A DNA stretch of 64,000 bases, from positions 1 to 64,000 of the forward strand of contig JAGAMG010000022.1 of assembly GCA_017624835.1 (NCBI GenBank), written 5' to 3'. The position numbers and the translations under genes were made by a program. The stretch comes from Lachnospiraceae bacterium. Its GTDB lineage: Bacteria > Bacillota > Clostridia > Lachnospirales > Lachnospiraceae. The first letter of the stretch is position 1. Each line of letters starts with the position of its first letter. This document shows, piece by piece, positions 55,100 to 64,000 of the stretch. The notes beneath the pieces were generated by a model, which saw only the letters and a list, made by a program, of their open reading frames with translations, ran no database searches and had not been told where the DNA came from.

Positions 55100-56581
55100 T
55101 TATTTCGTCTGATGATAGAATGTAAGACGATTTTTACCCTGTCTCTTGGAAACATAAAGTGCTTTATCAGCCGCTTTATATAAATCCTCAAAGGTAGCAC
55201 CCTCGGAAGGGAAAACCGCTCCACCGATACTGGCTGTAATGGAGTACTTAACGTATTTTCCAACCTCGAACTGATGGAAAAACACCTCAAGTTTTCTTCC
55301 TTCCCGTTCCACTGCTTCCATATCCTTAATATCCTTTAAGAATACTACAAATTCATCACCGCCTACACGTCCGATGATATCTGTTACACGGAACAGGGAT
55401 TGCAGACGCATGCTGAGTTCTCGAAGCACTTCATCACCGAAGGCATGCCCCATAGTATCGTTAATCTTCTTAAAATTATCAACGTCAATGATCAAGAAAA
55501 CACCCTGTTTTTTATGCTTTTCAGCCATATACTCCTTAATCATACGCTCGGTAGCAATCTTATTGCTAAGTCCTGTCAACAAATCCGTATCCGCTTCGTT
55601 TTTCAGCTTCTTATTATGTTCCGCAGCCTTAATTCTGGACGCAATATTTACTCCTATTATAATAATCAGGAATAAAGCAATGGAAAGCCCCACCTTAATC
55701 AACAGGCTTACTACCGGATCCCATATACTGTCAAAGGAGCTCGAAACATAAGCATCATCCAGACAAACAACCAGATTCCAATCTGCCACATTTAGAGGAA
55801 AAGAATAGATTACTCTATTTTCATTTTCCGCCAGTACATTTAATACGCCAATTCCTCCTGCACTACGTTGTTTTTCAAAAACCGAGAAATGTCCGGCACT
55901 TTCCGCAATCGGCTTTAATTGATTCCAAAAATCCGGCTGTAACAAAGCAGAATTATTCACTTTTCCATAAGTTGCAAGAACATCTCCGTCACCATTTACA
56001 ATGGCATAATACGCATTTGTGCCATAATGTGCTTCCTCAAACACATTCTCCAATACCGCCGGGTCAATATAGGTAATCAAATACCCATTTACACAACCAA
56101 GCCACTCTATCGGACATACATATAGAAATGCCTCTCTGCCGTTTACTCCATCATCCGGTGTATACGCGAAGAAATTATCCGTTCCTTGCAGGCAATCAAA
56201 ATACAAGGTATCCTTCAGATTACCACTTACCCGGTTGGGCAAAACAGCGTCACCATTTTCCCAGCAATAAGCAACCATATAGGCATCGCTGGAATTAACC
56301 ATAACATCTACTGTATCCATCAAATAGACAATATTGGTTCCGCCTCTGCTTTCCAACATATTCTGCATCATATCGCTGATGGATGTAATGGCTGCCAAAT
56401 CACTCTCTATATTTTCAGAATAACTCTTACCTACCTGCTTATTATTGGTTTCATATAAATAGTTAATAGTTCCTTTCATAGAAACCGCAAAATTAATAAC
56501 AATTATAATAATCAAAGCAAGCAATATAAAAATTGGAACCAACCACTGTAATATTGTTTCTTTAAGTGAACTCTTCTGCAT
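55100..56581 (-). CDS. Membrane diguanylate cyclase with extracytoplasmic sensor
   Basis: A 493-residue protein. A first membrane helix (about 12-36) is followed by a dCache-like outside sensor (about 40-275), a second helix (about 284-305), then a GGDEF domain (about 325-493). The active motif is GGDEF and the inhibitory site RVTD sits five residues before it, so product inhibition by c-di-GMP is likely. DADTDLLTGLSNK-like (EADTDLLTGLSNK) and IDVDNFKKINDTMGHAFGDEVL are intact. The ATG at 56581 fits GAGGTG upstream. It may supply c-di-GMP to PilZ proteins such as the chemoreceptor at 28.7-30.8 kb. Confidence 0.9.
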   Translation of the reverse strand: MQKSSLKETILQWLVPIFILLALIIIIVINFAVSMKGTINYLYETNNKQVGKSYSENIESDLAAITSISDMMQNMLESRGGTNIVYLMDTVDVMVNSSDAYMVAYCWENGDAVLPNRVSGNLKDTLYFDCLQGTDNFFAYTPDDGVNGREAFLYVCPIEWLGCVNGYLITYIDPAVLENVFEEAHYGTNAYYAIVNGDGDVLATYGKVNNSALLQPDFWNQLKPIAESAGHFSVFEKQRSAGGIGVLNVLAENENRVIYSFPLNVADWNLVVCLDDAYVSSSFDSIWDPVVSLLIKVGLSIALFLIIIIGVNIASRIKAAEHNKKLKNEADTDLLTGLSNKIATERMIKEYMAEKHKKQGVFLIIDVDNFKKINDTMGHAFGDEVLRELSMRLQSLFRVTDIIGRVGGDEFVVFLKDIKDMEAVEREGRKLEVFFHQFEVGKYVKYSITASIGGAVFPSEGATFEDLYKAADKALYVSKRQGKNRLTFYHQTK

Positions 56582-56638
56582 GTAACACCTCTGTGCCCCT
56601 CGGTAACCCTTCAAAAACTCTTCTCTGTATCGTTAAAC

Positions 56639-57352
56639 CTACTGTACGGAATCTACGGTAATACTCTCATCCAATTCATCCTTAAATATACGTTCATCCT
56701 CTTCCTCCGGATTTTTCTCCACAGGTGCAATTCCTTCCATAAGCTGATCCTCAAGTTTCTTAAAAAACTTATTATAGAGAAATGCGGAAGCCAGCGCCGG
56801 CGCAGACATTCCAAACAAAAACACAAAGGGGAACGCCTGATAAGACACCAATAACAACACAATGGGAACTGCATATAAAACAATCATAAGTATTGTCTTG
56901 GGAAACTGCAAAATACTCATTACAAAAGAATTCATAATGGTACGTCTGATTGTATTTTCAAATTTGGCGAGTGTCGGAAATACATAAAGTGATGTAAACA
57001 CTACAAATACAGTTACCATTAAAATTACGATTTTAAAAATATTATGTAACTGTATTTCTGCTTTCAGGATAATATAATAATCACCTATGAGAAGCCCTAA
57101 TACCAACACCATAATAAACCATATAAGGGTTGCCTGTTTAAAATTTTCCTTAAAGGATTTAAAAAATCCCTTCGTAATATAGCACTCTTCATTTCTGACA
57201 ATTTTCAACGCCATATAGTGCATTGCGGTCAAGGATGCCCCTGCTGTAACAAATGGGATACAGCAAAGCATGGTCAAAATATTTAACCACATCAAATCCG
57301 CCATCTTTCCCAAAAAATTCATCAAGGGACTGTCTAAATCAAAAATCTTCAT
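56639..57352 (-). CDS. YesL-like (DUF624) membrane protein
   Basis: A 237-residue protein with about six hydrophobic helices. The opening MKIFDLDSPLMNFLGKMADL and LTMLCCIPFVTAGASLTAMHYMAL (about 27-50, landmark) are typical of YesL/DUF624, a family usually found with sugar ABC importers of the MsmX type. The tail is acidic (NPEEEDERIFKDELDES). ATG 57352 is chosen because it starts the family motif; an AAAGGA site lies upstream. Function unknown. Confidence 0.85.
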   Translation of the reverse strand: MKIFDLDSPLMNFLGKMADLMWLNILTMLCCIPFVTAGASLTAMHYMALKIVRNEECYITKGFFKSFKENFKQATLIWFIMVLVLGLLIGDYYIILKAEIQLHNIFKIVILMVTVFVVFTSLYVFPTLAKFENTIRRTIMNSFVMSILQFPKTILMIVLYAVPIVLLLVSYQAFPFVFLFGMSAPALASAFLYNKFFKKLEDQLMEGIAPVEKNPEEEDERIFKDELDESITVDSVQ

Positions 57353-57371
57353 TTCAAAATCTGTTCCTTTC

Positions 57372-57851
57372 CTATAAAACTTTCTCCATGGAAGTAACAC
57401 GGATACCTGCGTATACATCCTCCGGTCTGACTGCCTGAAAACCCAATTTTCGATAAAAATTTACTGCATAGGGAGCTGCATTCAGGGACATATATCTTTC
57501 TCCTGCTTCTTGCTTCAGATATTCGCACATCCGGCTCATAAGAGTTCTTCCCACTCCCTGGCGGTGATATTCTTCATCCACAAAAAGCAATGACAAATGA
57601 TTGCAGCTTCTGACAGATGCCGCACCGATTACCCGCTCCTTATCCAATGCCACCATCATTTGATAGTCGCCTTTCAAAAAAGAAACATACAGGTCATCAT
57701 CCGTTATGAACTCAAAAAAATTCCGTATTCCTTCCTCTGTGTAATCCTCTCCCTCATATTTTAAAAAGGTCTTCCAAATCATTTTCATGGCAGGCGCCCA
57801 CTCTTCCGTTTTTGCCCACCTTACTTCATATGGAATTGCAGCTTCACTCAT
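57372..57851 (-). CDS. GNAT family N-acetyltransferase
   Basis: A 159-residue acetyl-CoA-dependent acetyltransferase. The acetyl-CoA loop EEYHRQGVGRTLMSRM lies near 103-118, with SVRSCNHLSLLFVD before it and NFYRKLGFQAV near 137-147. The substrate cannot be predicted. ATG 57851 with GAGGTG nine bases upstream is preferred over a GTG inside that ribosome site. It is 19 bases upstream of the YesL-like gene and follows the lysophospholipase gene by 25 bases, so the three are probably one transcript. Confidence 0.87.
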   Translation of the reverse strand: MSEAAIPYEVRWAKTEEWAPAMKMIWKTFLKYEGEDYTEEGIRNFFEFITDDDLYVSFLKGDYQMMVALDKERVIGAASVRSCNHLSLLFVDEEYHRQGVGRTLMSRMCEYLKQEAGERYMSLNAAPYAVNFYRKLGFQAVRPEDVYAGIRVTSMEKVL

Positions 57852-57876
57852 TGTATAACTCACCTCAAGTCTTTTT

Positions 57877-58812
57877 TTACACTAATATGGTGCCCTTTAT
57901 CCAATCGTAAATATCCTGCATTACTACATCCCTGTCCACTTCATTCAAAAGCTCATGTCTGTCCTTTTCATAAAGCTTCATTTGTATATTGGTAAGACCC
58001 ACATCCTTAAGTGATGCAAAGGCTCGCTTAACACCTTCTCCAAATTCACCCACAGGGTCATCTCCACCAGCAACCATAAATACAGGTAATGTCTTTGGTA
58101 CCTTTTCTAAATTCTCTCTCTTTTGTATTCTGGAAATCAACTCAAACAGCGTCTCAAAACCATTCACCGTAAATACAAAGCCGCATAGCGGATCTGCAAC
58201 ATAACGGTCTACATTGGCTTCATTTCTGCTAAGCCAATCTGCCGGAGTCCGCACCGGCTCAAATCTTTTATTGTAGCTGCCAAAAGCCGCTTTATCAATA
58301 AATTTACCTACATGCTTAGAACCGCAGAATCGCTTCTGCAAAGCAGTTACTGCCTTGGAAAGCTTTATTACTGCCGGGGACTGCATGCCGGTTCCCACTA
58401 TTACCGCACCGGAAATACCGGTTCCGTATCTGCACAAATAATTTCGCAGAATAAAGGAACCCATGCTATGTCCTAATATAATATATGGTACACCGGGATA
58501 TAAGCTTTGCGTCATTTTTTTCAGTCTGTGTACATCCCGAACCACCACGGTTGCCGGATCCTGTTCACAAAAATAGCCAAAAGAACCACCCTGGGGCACA
58601 CTCTTCCCATGCCCCAGGTGGTCATCTCCTGTTACTACAAAGCCTTTGTCCGTGAGGAACTCTGCCAATTCTTCGTAGCGCTCCACATATTCTGCCATGC
58701 CGTGTATTATCTGCACCACGCCAATGACTTCCTTTTGCTCCGGTGTATATCTTACTGCATGAATCTTACTCTGTCCGTCTCTGGAATCAAAATAGAATTC
58801 TTCTTTTTTCAT
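57877..58812 (-). CDS. Alpha/beta hydrolase, lysophospholipase/monoacylglycerol lipase-like
   Basis: A 311-residue serine hydrolase of the Hydrolase_4 type. GVVQIIHGMAEYVERYEE near 30-47, GDDHLGHGKSV near 57-67, nucleophile elbow ILGHSMGSF near 110-118, the Asp region VAGGDDPVGEFGEGV near 250-264, and the catalytic His in EKDRHELLNE near 283. GGAGG precedes the ATG. No export signal is seen, so it should act in the cytoplasm or at the inner membrane face. Confidence 0.88.
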   Translation of the reverse strand: MKKEEFYFDSRDGQSKIHAVRYTPEQKEVIGVVQIIHGMAEYVERYEELAEFLTDKGFVVTGDDHLGHGKSVPQGGSFGYFCEQDPATVVVRDVHRLKKMTQSLYPGVPYIILGHSMGSFILRNYLCRYGTGISGAVIVGTGMQSPAVIKLSKAVTALQKRFCGSKHVGKFIDKAAFGSYNKRFEPVRTPADWLSRNEANVDRYVADPLCGFVFTVNGFETLFELISRIQKRENLEKVPKTLPVFMVAGGDDPVGEFGEGVKRAFASLKDVGLTNIQMKLYEKDRHELLNEVDRDVVMQDIYDWIKGTILV

Positions 58813-58933
58813 GTGAGCCTCCGTATGGGGAACCTCAATTCATTCCACCTGATACGAATATATCACACTTTTAACAGTTTTTTAACCCTTTTAGCTAAAT
58901 TTTATAAATAAATTATGACATTTTTTTAATTTT

Positions 58934-60940
58934 TTAGCAAATTTCTGCTCCTGCGGGCATTTCTTTCTCCGGTGTCATCAGTGCAAGATTGCCTTCCGCG
59001 TCCTCTGCACAGAGAATCATACCCTCGCTCATTACCCCTGCAAGCTTAGCGGGTTTTAAGTTTACCAATACCATTACCTTCTTGCCCACCATCTCCTCAG
59101 GAGTATAATATGCCTTAATACCGGACACAATCTGACGCACCTGACTGCCGATACGGACCTGACTGCAGAGCAGCTTCTTGGACTTGGGAACCGCTTCACA
59201 GGCAATAATTTCACCTACCTGAAACTGCATTTTTATGAAATCATCGTAGGTAATTTCTTCCTTAGGCTCAATATCAATTACAGCAGTCTCTTCCTCTGCC
59301 GCGCTACCCTCTGCCGCCTTTACGGATTCAATCATGGCAAGACGTAATGCTTCTTCCTTTTCTGCCACCTCTTTCATATCCAGACGTGCAAAGAGAATCT
59401 GGGGCTGGTCGGTTACCTTGCTGCCATTTTCAAACAGTCCGAATTCTTCTAATTTATCAAAGCCTCTTAAAGAGGTATTTAACTGTGCCGCAATCTTCTC
59501 TGCGGTTTCAGGCATAAAGGGCTCAAGCAGGGATGCTCCGATAATAATACCCTCTACCAGATTGTAAAGCACGGTGGACAAACGGTCTGCCTTTGCAGCA
59601 TCTGTCTCCTTTTCCTTTGCCAATACCCAGGGCTCTGTCTCATCAATATATTTGTTGCAACGCTTGAAAATACCAAAAATCTCAGTTAACGCATCCGCTA
59701 CGCGCAAGGTTTCCATCTTATTTACGACCTTTGCATAGGTACCGGTAATGGTTTTCTTTAAATCCTCGTCCACGACACTGTCTTCCGGCTTTAACTGTAC
59801 GCCCTTGTCAGCAACTACACCATCAAAATACTTATTGCTCATAGAGATGGTACGATTTACCAGATTACCCAGGGTATTTGCCAAATCAGAGTTGGAACGC
59901 TCTGCAATCAACTCCCAGGTAGCATTGCCATCATTTTCATAGGGCATTTCATGAAGCACGTAGTAGCGAACCGCATCCACGCCAAAATATTCTACCAAAT
60001 CATCCGCATAGATTACATTACCCTTGGACTTACTCATTTTATCATTATTCATCAGAAGCCATGGATGACCGAATACCTGCTCCGGCAGTTCCTCACCCAA
60101 TGCCATCAGGAAAATAGGCCAATAAATAGTATGGAAACGAATAATATCCTTTCCAATCAGGTGTAAGTCTGCGGGCCATAATTTCTTGTACTGTTCGGTA
60201 CTGTTGCCCTCTGCATCATAGCCGATACCGGTAATGTAGTTGGTCAGTGCATCCAGCCATACATAAACCACATGTCTGTCATCGAAATCTACCGGAATAC
60301 CCCATTTAAAAGAGGTACGGGATACGCACAAATCCTGCAAACCGGGAAGCAGAAAGTTGTTCATCATTTCATTTTTACGGGAAACAGGCTGAATAAACTG
60401 GGGATGCTCATTGATATGCTTAATCAGTTTATCCGCATATTTGCTCATACGGAAGAAGTATGCCTCTTCCTTGGCAGGCTTTACTTCTCTGCCACAGTCA
60501 GGGCACTTGCCGTCCACCAGCTGGGACTCCGTCCAGAAGGACTCGCAGGGGGTACAGTACAGACCTTCGTAGGCACCTTTATAAATATCGCCCTGATCAT
60601 AGAGGCGCTTGAAAATCTTCTGTACCTGTTTCTCATGATAATCATCGGTGGTACGAATGAATTTGTCATAGGAAATGTTTAAAAGGTCGCAAAGACCCTG
60701 AATGGTTCCTGCTACTCCGTCTACAAATTCCTTAGGGGTAACACCTGCATCCTGTGCCTTTAGCTCAATTTTCTGACCATGCTCATCGGTACCGGTCTGG
60801 AAGAATACGTCGTAGCCTTCCTTTCTCTTAAATCTGGCAATGCTGTCTGCCAGAACGATTTCGTAGTTGTTGCCAATGTGGGGCTTGCCTGAGGTGTAGG
60901 CAATGGCGGTTGTGAGGTAATATTTGCCTTTGTTGTCCAT
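58934..60940 (-). CDS. metG: Methionyl-tRNA synthetase
   Basis: Charges tRNA-Met. The 668 residues include KPHIGNNYE (HIGH-type) near 18-26, a zinc knuckle CTPCESFW...CPDCG near 130-155, the KMSKSKG loop near 300, and a C-terminal EMAP-II-like tRNA-binding domain (about 560-668, with ACEAVPKSKKLL and MVLVNLKPAKLAGVMSEGM). The ATG at 60940 has AAGGAG and begins MDNKGKYYLTTAIAY as in relatives; longer frames run into the leader hairpin. Expression is controlled by a T-box leader at 61095-61458. Confidence 0.97.
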   Translation of the reverse strand: MDNKGKYYLTTAIAYTSGKPHIGNNYEIVLADSIARFKRKEGYDVFFQTGTDEHGQKIELKAQDAGVTPKEFVDGVAGTIQGLCDLLNISYDKFIRTTDDYHEKQVQKIFKRLYDQGDIYKGAYEGLYCTPCESFWTESQLVDGKCPDCGREVKPAKEEAYFFRMSKYADKLIKHINEHPQFIQPVSRKNEMMNNFLLPGLQDLCVSRTSFKWGIPVDFDDRHVVYVWLDALTNYITGIGYDAEGNSTEQYKKLWPADLHLIGKDIIRFHTIYWPIFLMALGEELPEQVFGHPWLLMNNDKMSKSKGNVIYADDLVEYFGVDAVRYYVLHEMPYENDGNATWELIAERSNSDLANTLGNLVNRTISMSNKYFDGVVADKGVQLKPEDSVVDEDLKKTITGTYAKVVNKMETLRVADALTEIFGIFKRCNKYIDETEPWVLAKEKETDAAKADRLSTVLYNLVEGIIIGASLLEPFMPETAEKIAAQLNTSLRGFDKLEEFGLFENGSKVTDQPQILFARLDMKEVAEKEEALRLAMIESVKAAEGSAAEEETAVIDIEPKEEITYDDFIKMQFQVGEIIACEAVPKSKKLLCSQVRIGSQVRQIVSGIKAYYTPEEMVGKKVMVLVNLKPAKLAGVMSEGMILCAEDAEGNLALMTPEKEMPAGAEIC

Positions 60941-61005
60941 CTTGAATCTCCTTTTTGTTGTAGTTCTGTGAATCGAAATTCTTGTTAACAAAATTGACTT
61001 GCTCC

Positions 61006-61074
61006 GGGGCTGTCCGGCTGCCACCTGTTTTTTCTGCGGCTTTCAGAAAAAACAGGTGGCAGCCGGGCATCCCC
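61006..61074 (-). other. Very stable hairpin between the T-box terminator and metG
   Basis: GGCTGCCACCTGTTTTTTCTG and its exact complement form a perfect stem of about 22 bp with a 7-base loop, extended by CCGG and GGGG/CCCC pairing. No U-tract follows on the metG side, so it is not a simple second terminator. It lies about 65 bases before the metG start codon. Confidence 0.85.
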
Positions 61075-61094
61075 TAAGTAACTCAATTTTTTTA

Positions 61095-61458
61095 ACTAAA
61101 AAAAGCTCGTCTTCCAGCGACTTCAAAATAAAGTCATCAAGAAGACGAGCGTGTGCCCGTGGTACCACTTCTTTTTGTTTGCGCCTCGCGGCGGAAACCT
61201 CTTCGGGTCAGTAACCCTATCCGCTGTAACAGGCGGAACCTGTCGCAGCCTTGCCTTTGTTTGAGATGGTATACTTGTTTGCCATTCAACACTGGGGTTC
61301 GGTGCGCTGCTCGGAAGCCATGTTCCACGTTCTTTGCTTCATTCCTCTCAGCAGTAACGGTATCTTCCTTTGTGGGATACCCGGAATGTTCTCTGTAAAG
61401 TGCCGAAATCGTGTACTCTCTTCGTCATTGCTTTTGGTTTTTATTTGCGTTTGTACTG
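61095..61458 (-). promoter_or_regulatory. T-box riboswitch leader of metG
   Basis: Uncharged tRNA-Met is sensed by a transcriptional T-box. On the minus strand the antiterminator T-box AAGTGGTACCACGG lies at about 61152-61170 and contains the TGGT that pairs with the tRNA 3' end. The terminator GCTCGTCTTC...GAAGACGAGC with a run of seven T residues is at 61095-61150. The Stem I region includes AATGACGAAGAGAGTA near the start; an ATG in GGAACATGGC (61319-61321) is a candidate specifier codon. The length of about 360 bases is longer than usual. Confidence 0.9.
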
Positions 61459-61464
61459 CTTTTA

Positions 61465-61493
61465 AGGGTAGCATAAGAATGGAGGAAAGTCAA
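61465..61493 (-). promoter_or_regulatory. Promoter of the metG T-box transcript
   Basis: Minus strand: -35 TTGACT (61488-61493), spacer 17, -10 TACCCT (61465-61470). The -35 overlaps the stop of the zinc-ribbon gene upstream. Confidence 0.7.
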
Positions 61494-61870
61494 CCAATAA
61501 TAAAAATCAATGCTAACAACACAATTGATATAATTGACATTGCTAAACCAGCAATTGCTAAGCTATGTTTGGTATTTTTTTCAGTAACAGCTACGATACC
61601 AAATATTACACCAAGAATTTCCGGTATAATAAAACATCCTAATGTACATATAGATATTATTCCAATAACAAAGGATGCAATTCCCATACCTGAATTTTTC
61701 AATGGCATATCACCTTGGGCATTCTGTCCATTACCATTTGATACACTCGACTGCCTTACCTGCTGTTTCTCCTGTATCGTTTGTTCTTGCTGTTGTTTTG
61801 CTCCACACTCATCACAGAATGCAGCACCCTCTTCCAATTCAACACCACATTGTATACATACTTTACTCAT
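61490..61870 (-). CDS. Zinc-ribbon DUF4190-type membrane protein
   Basis: A 126-residue protein. An N-terminal zinc ribbon (CIQCGVELEEGAAFCDECG, 5-23) is joined by a Gln-rich linker (about 26-55) to two hydrophobic helices (about 62-92 and 102-125) with GIASFVIGIISI and GVIFGIVAV, typical of DUF4190 domains. It is probably a small integral membrane protein with a cytoplasmic ribbon. It starts 16 bases after the larger zinc-ribbon gene and is likely co-transcribed with it. Function unknown. Confidence 0.8.
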   Translation of the reverse strand: MSKVCIQCGVELEEGAAFCDECGAKQQQEQTIQEKQQVRQSSVSNGNGQNAQGDMPLKNSGMGIASFVIGIISICTLGCFIIPEILGVIFGIVAVTEKNTKHSLAIAGLAMSIISIVLLALIFIIG

Positions 61871-61886
61871 TTTTTATCTCCTTGTA

Positions 61887-63965
61887 TTATATTTTTGTTC
61901 CACATGCAGAACAAAATTTCTTTCCTTTTTTCATAACTTTTTGGCACTTCGGACAACATATACTCTCATCATCCAATGTAACAACCGGTTCCGGCTTCAC
62001 ACCAACAGGAGAACCACATTTTGAACAGAACTTTTTCCCTTTTGGAATTACGCTATTACACGATAAACAAATTTCCGTCTCAACAAATTCTCCATTTTCA
62101 CAACGCATTTTTCTACAAGACGGGCATATTACTTCTCCATGTACCAAATGTGTACCACATTCACATACTGCAATACTATTTGCAATTCTATATATCAATG
62201 TTCTATTTGACACAGACAGATTTTTTACTAACAAAATCAACTTTGAAATAGTCTTACCTACATTAATCTGTTCATCAACCGTTAAATCTTTATGTTTTAG
62301 CGAAATATTAATAGCATCGCTATCTACAAATGAAATCATATATTCATCTGCATCTACACATTCAACTTGTTTAATTTTATCTATCTCAAAAGACTTGTTT
62401 TCATTTGAAAATATTCCTTTCGAATATATATGAAGCATTTCATTTGTTAGCAAAATCCCAGATTTCCCATTTCCACTTCTGTCAAACAGGATTAATGCCA
62501 CTTCATTCTCTTTTATTGAAGCTATTGTTTTTACCGCATTTTCCTTTTGTTCTAGTTTTCCTATAATACCCGGAATATCTATCCAACCGGCTGAAATTAT
62601 ATTCTGCGCAATATTCTTTTCCACTATTTCTTTAATGGATTCAAAAATTAATTCAGGATTACGGTATTTACATTCTTTCTCCCATAATGAATCTAATAAT
62701 TTGGGGAAATCCTCCGACCGATAATGTTCTTGAAAAACCTCCTTTCTTGTTGCTTCATCAAGAGTCTTTCTGTTATCAAGAATCCCATAGAAAGTCACAT
62801 AATCCATCTTAATTTTTTCAGCAGTTTCTCGAGAATTATATTTAACACCGTGAACAGTGCTTAATTCCTCGTCTATATGTCTCAAAATGTTTTCACACTC
62901 TTGAATCTCCGGAATCAAATTTTCTTCAATATCATGACTATCGCAAAATTCCTTTAGTTCCTTCACTGTTCTTTTAAAAGAATCTTCACACTTTATTGCC
63001 ACTTGACTCTTATTAAAAGCATTCAAATATTCTCCACAATTTTGAGCATAAGTCTTTCTACCATATTTTTCCGCTGTTGATTTAATTATATTTTCCAACG
63101 AACAACCGAAAAACACAGACATTTTTCGCAGGTCACCATTTTTATCTCCAAACTCCTTCCAAATTAATAGATATAGCCCTTCATGATAGGGATTCAATAA
63201 AAGTGCCTGCACAAGCTGTTCCCTTTTTTTATCTTTCGGAATTCTCCCTTGAAGGTAATTCTGCCTAATAGCTTCCGACTGCTTAGCTTCTGTTTCCGTT
63301 ACACATTTACACTTAATATTTGCTTCACGTTCTAACGCTTTCCTCAATGCATCAATCACATTATAAGCAACTTCTATCAAAGCATCTCTTAATGTTTCTT
63401 TCGATTCTCTGTATACTGCAGATTTGCTTGCACTAGCAGCAATACTAGAACCCATATTTCCTACTGCATTCCCCAACGAATGTACCATTCCAGTTGTTGC
63501 ATTCATTACACCCGCCGTTGCCATACCTTTTATAGCACCACCTAAGCCAAACCCTCCTCCTACAACTCTTCCCCTGCCATCTTTTCTTGCTTGCCTATAT
63601 TCCTTTTCCAATTGCTTTTGACCATCAATCTCATCAATTTCTTTCTCCATAGCACGCAACGCTCTAAAAAAAACATCATAACCATTTTCAAAATACTTAT
63701 CAACAAATAATCCACTATTAATTGTATACACACCTTGTTCACCTAGTATACTTACAGCTTTCTCTATAATCGGTTCTATTGCTTCATCAATTACTGCATC
63801 ATATGTCTCCCACAACGCTCTGCAATTATATTGAGCATCATACCATTTATCAAATATACTACCAACCTGTTCAATTAACCTTGCAGTGCTGATTTCTATT
63901 TGTCGTTCATTCTCAACCTCAGTTGATACAATTATTTTTTCTCCCACAATCTCGTACTCTGTCAT
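61887..63965 (-). CDS. Large zinc-ribbon protein with glycine-rich hydrophobic segment and PH-like domain
   Basis: A 692-residue protein that I do not recognise as a whole. Residues about 1-130 are helical. A Gly/Ala/Met-rich hydrophobic stretch (about 132-178, with GGGFGLGGAIKGMATAG) could insert in or lie on a membrane. A helical TPR-like middle follows (about 180-470, including LLLNPYHEGLYLLIWKEFGD near 252). A PH/GRAM-like beta domain lies at about 480-570 (GILLTNEMLHIYSKGIF, IKQVECVDADEYMISF). Three C-terminal zinc ribbons follow (CECGTHL...CPSCRKMRC, CLSCNSVIPKGKKFCSKCG, CPKCQKVMKKGKKFCSACG). GGAG lies before the ATG. Confidence 0.7.
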   Translation of the reverse strand: MTEYEIVGEKIIVSTEVENERQIEISTARLIEQVGSIFDKWYDAQYNCRALWETYDAVIDEAIEPIIEKAVSILGEQGVYTINSGLFVDKYFENGYDVFFRALRAMEKEIDEIDGQKQLEKEYRQARKDGRGRVVGGGFGLGGAIKGMATAGVMNATTGMVHSLGNAVGNMGSSIAASASKSAVYRESKETLRDALIEVAYNVIDALRKALEREANIKCKCVTETEAKQSEAIRQNYLQGRIPKDKKREQLVQALLLNPYHEGLYLLIWKEFGDKNGDLRKMSVFFGCSLENIIKSTAEKYGRKTYAQNCGEYLNAFNKSQVAIKCEDSFKRTVKELKEFCDSHDIEENLIPEIQECENILRHIDEELSTVHGVKYNSRETAEKIKMDYVTFYGILDNRKTLDEATRKEVFQEHYRSEDFPKLLDSLWEKECKYRNPELIFESIKEIVEKNIAQNIISAGWIDIPGIIGKLEQKENAVKTIASIKENEVALILFDRSGNGKSGILLTNEMLHIYSKGIFSNENKSFEIDKIKQVECVDADEYMISFVDSDAINISLKHKDLTVDEQINVGKTISKLILLVKNLSVSNRTLIYRIANSIAVCECGTHLVHGEVICPSCRKMRCENGEFVETEICLSCNSVIPKGKKFCSKCGSPVGVKPEPVVTLDDESICCPKCQKVMKKGKKFCSACGTKI

Positions 63966-64000
63966 GTAAGCACTCCTATCCTCATAAGTTTTTCTGATAT

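Overview
The window looks like a chromosomal segment of a Lachnospiraceae-type Firmicute (Clostridia). This rests on the hrcA-grpE-dnaK-dnaJ operon behind a CIRCE operator, a type III glutamine synthetase, an IreB/RuvX/DUF1292 block in Bacillus/Clostridium order, a Met T-box, AGGAGG-type ribosome sites, and small families common in this group (CD3324-like, DUF6465-like, DUF1062). The genus cannot be told from the sequence. The genes are mostly housekeeping and nearly all lie on the minus strand. I see no transposase, prophage, CRISPR array or tRNA gene.

Layout. 0.2-4.7 kb: a large membrane protein convergent with glutamine synthetase III. 5-13 kb: tRNA and RNA metabolism (TrhP-like U32 protein, TrmR, MltG-like protein, YlbF-family protein, RNase J, DUF1292, RuvX, IreB, MtaB). 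13-18 kb: an HPr-like protein without the active histidine, a lipoprotein, ThiI with a cysteine desulfurase, RsmE. 18-28 kb: PrmA and the heat-shock operon, with three surface-glycan genes between dnaJ and prmA. 28.7-38.3 kb: a chemoreceptor fused to PilZ, then a tight seven-gene envelope operon (DUF2142, deacetylase, CotH, small membrane protein, lipoprotein, VTC, DUF4956). 38-47 kb: Lys/Ala-rich DUF6465-like protein, UppP, patatin, aminotransferase, glycerol kinase, DUF1062, CD3324-like regulator, second deacetylase, Rpn nuclease. 47-51 kb, plus strand: CoaBC, an ECF S component and CoaX (pantothenate to CoA), SRP RNA, a radical SAM protein. 51-64 kb: a repeat-containing protein, a CdaR-like regulator, MsmX/UgpC ATPase, a GGDEF protein, YesL-like protein, GNAT, lysophospholipase, MetG behind a T-box, and two zinc-ribbon proteins.

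The least explained part is a set of very long imperfect palindromes in the gene-free gaps. Two (6661-6968 and 28371-28683) belong to one family: stems of about 100 bp carrying a conserved junction with two apical hairpins. Two others (6279-6639 and 18015-18179) share a second core in opposite orientation. A fifth lies at 27922-28264. A tandem array of small hairpins at 4673-4972 seems to form the leader of the glutamine synthetase gene. In the two large gaps the elements come as pairs in the same order. I do not recognise them as a known RNA or repeat family, and they are the best candidate here for something undescribed.

Functional links. TrmR and the U32 protein fit one tRNA wobble-uridine pathway, and cysteine desulfurase supplies sulfur to ThiI. 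The GGDEF and PilZ proteins suggest c-di-GMP signalling. UppP, the GT-C-like proteins, the ligase and the deacetylases point to active envelope-glycan metabolism.
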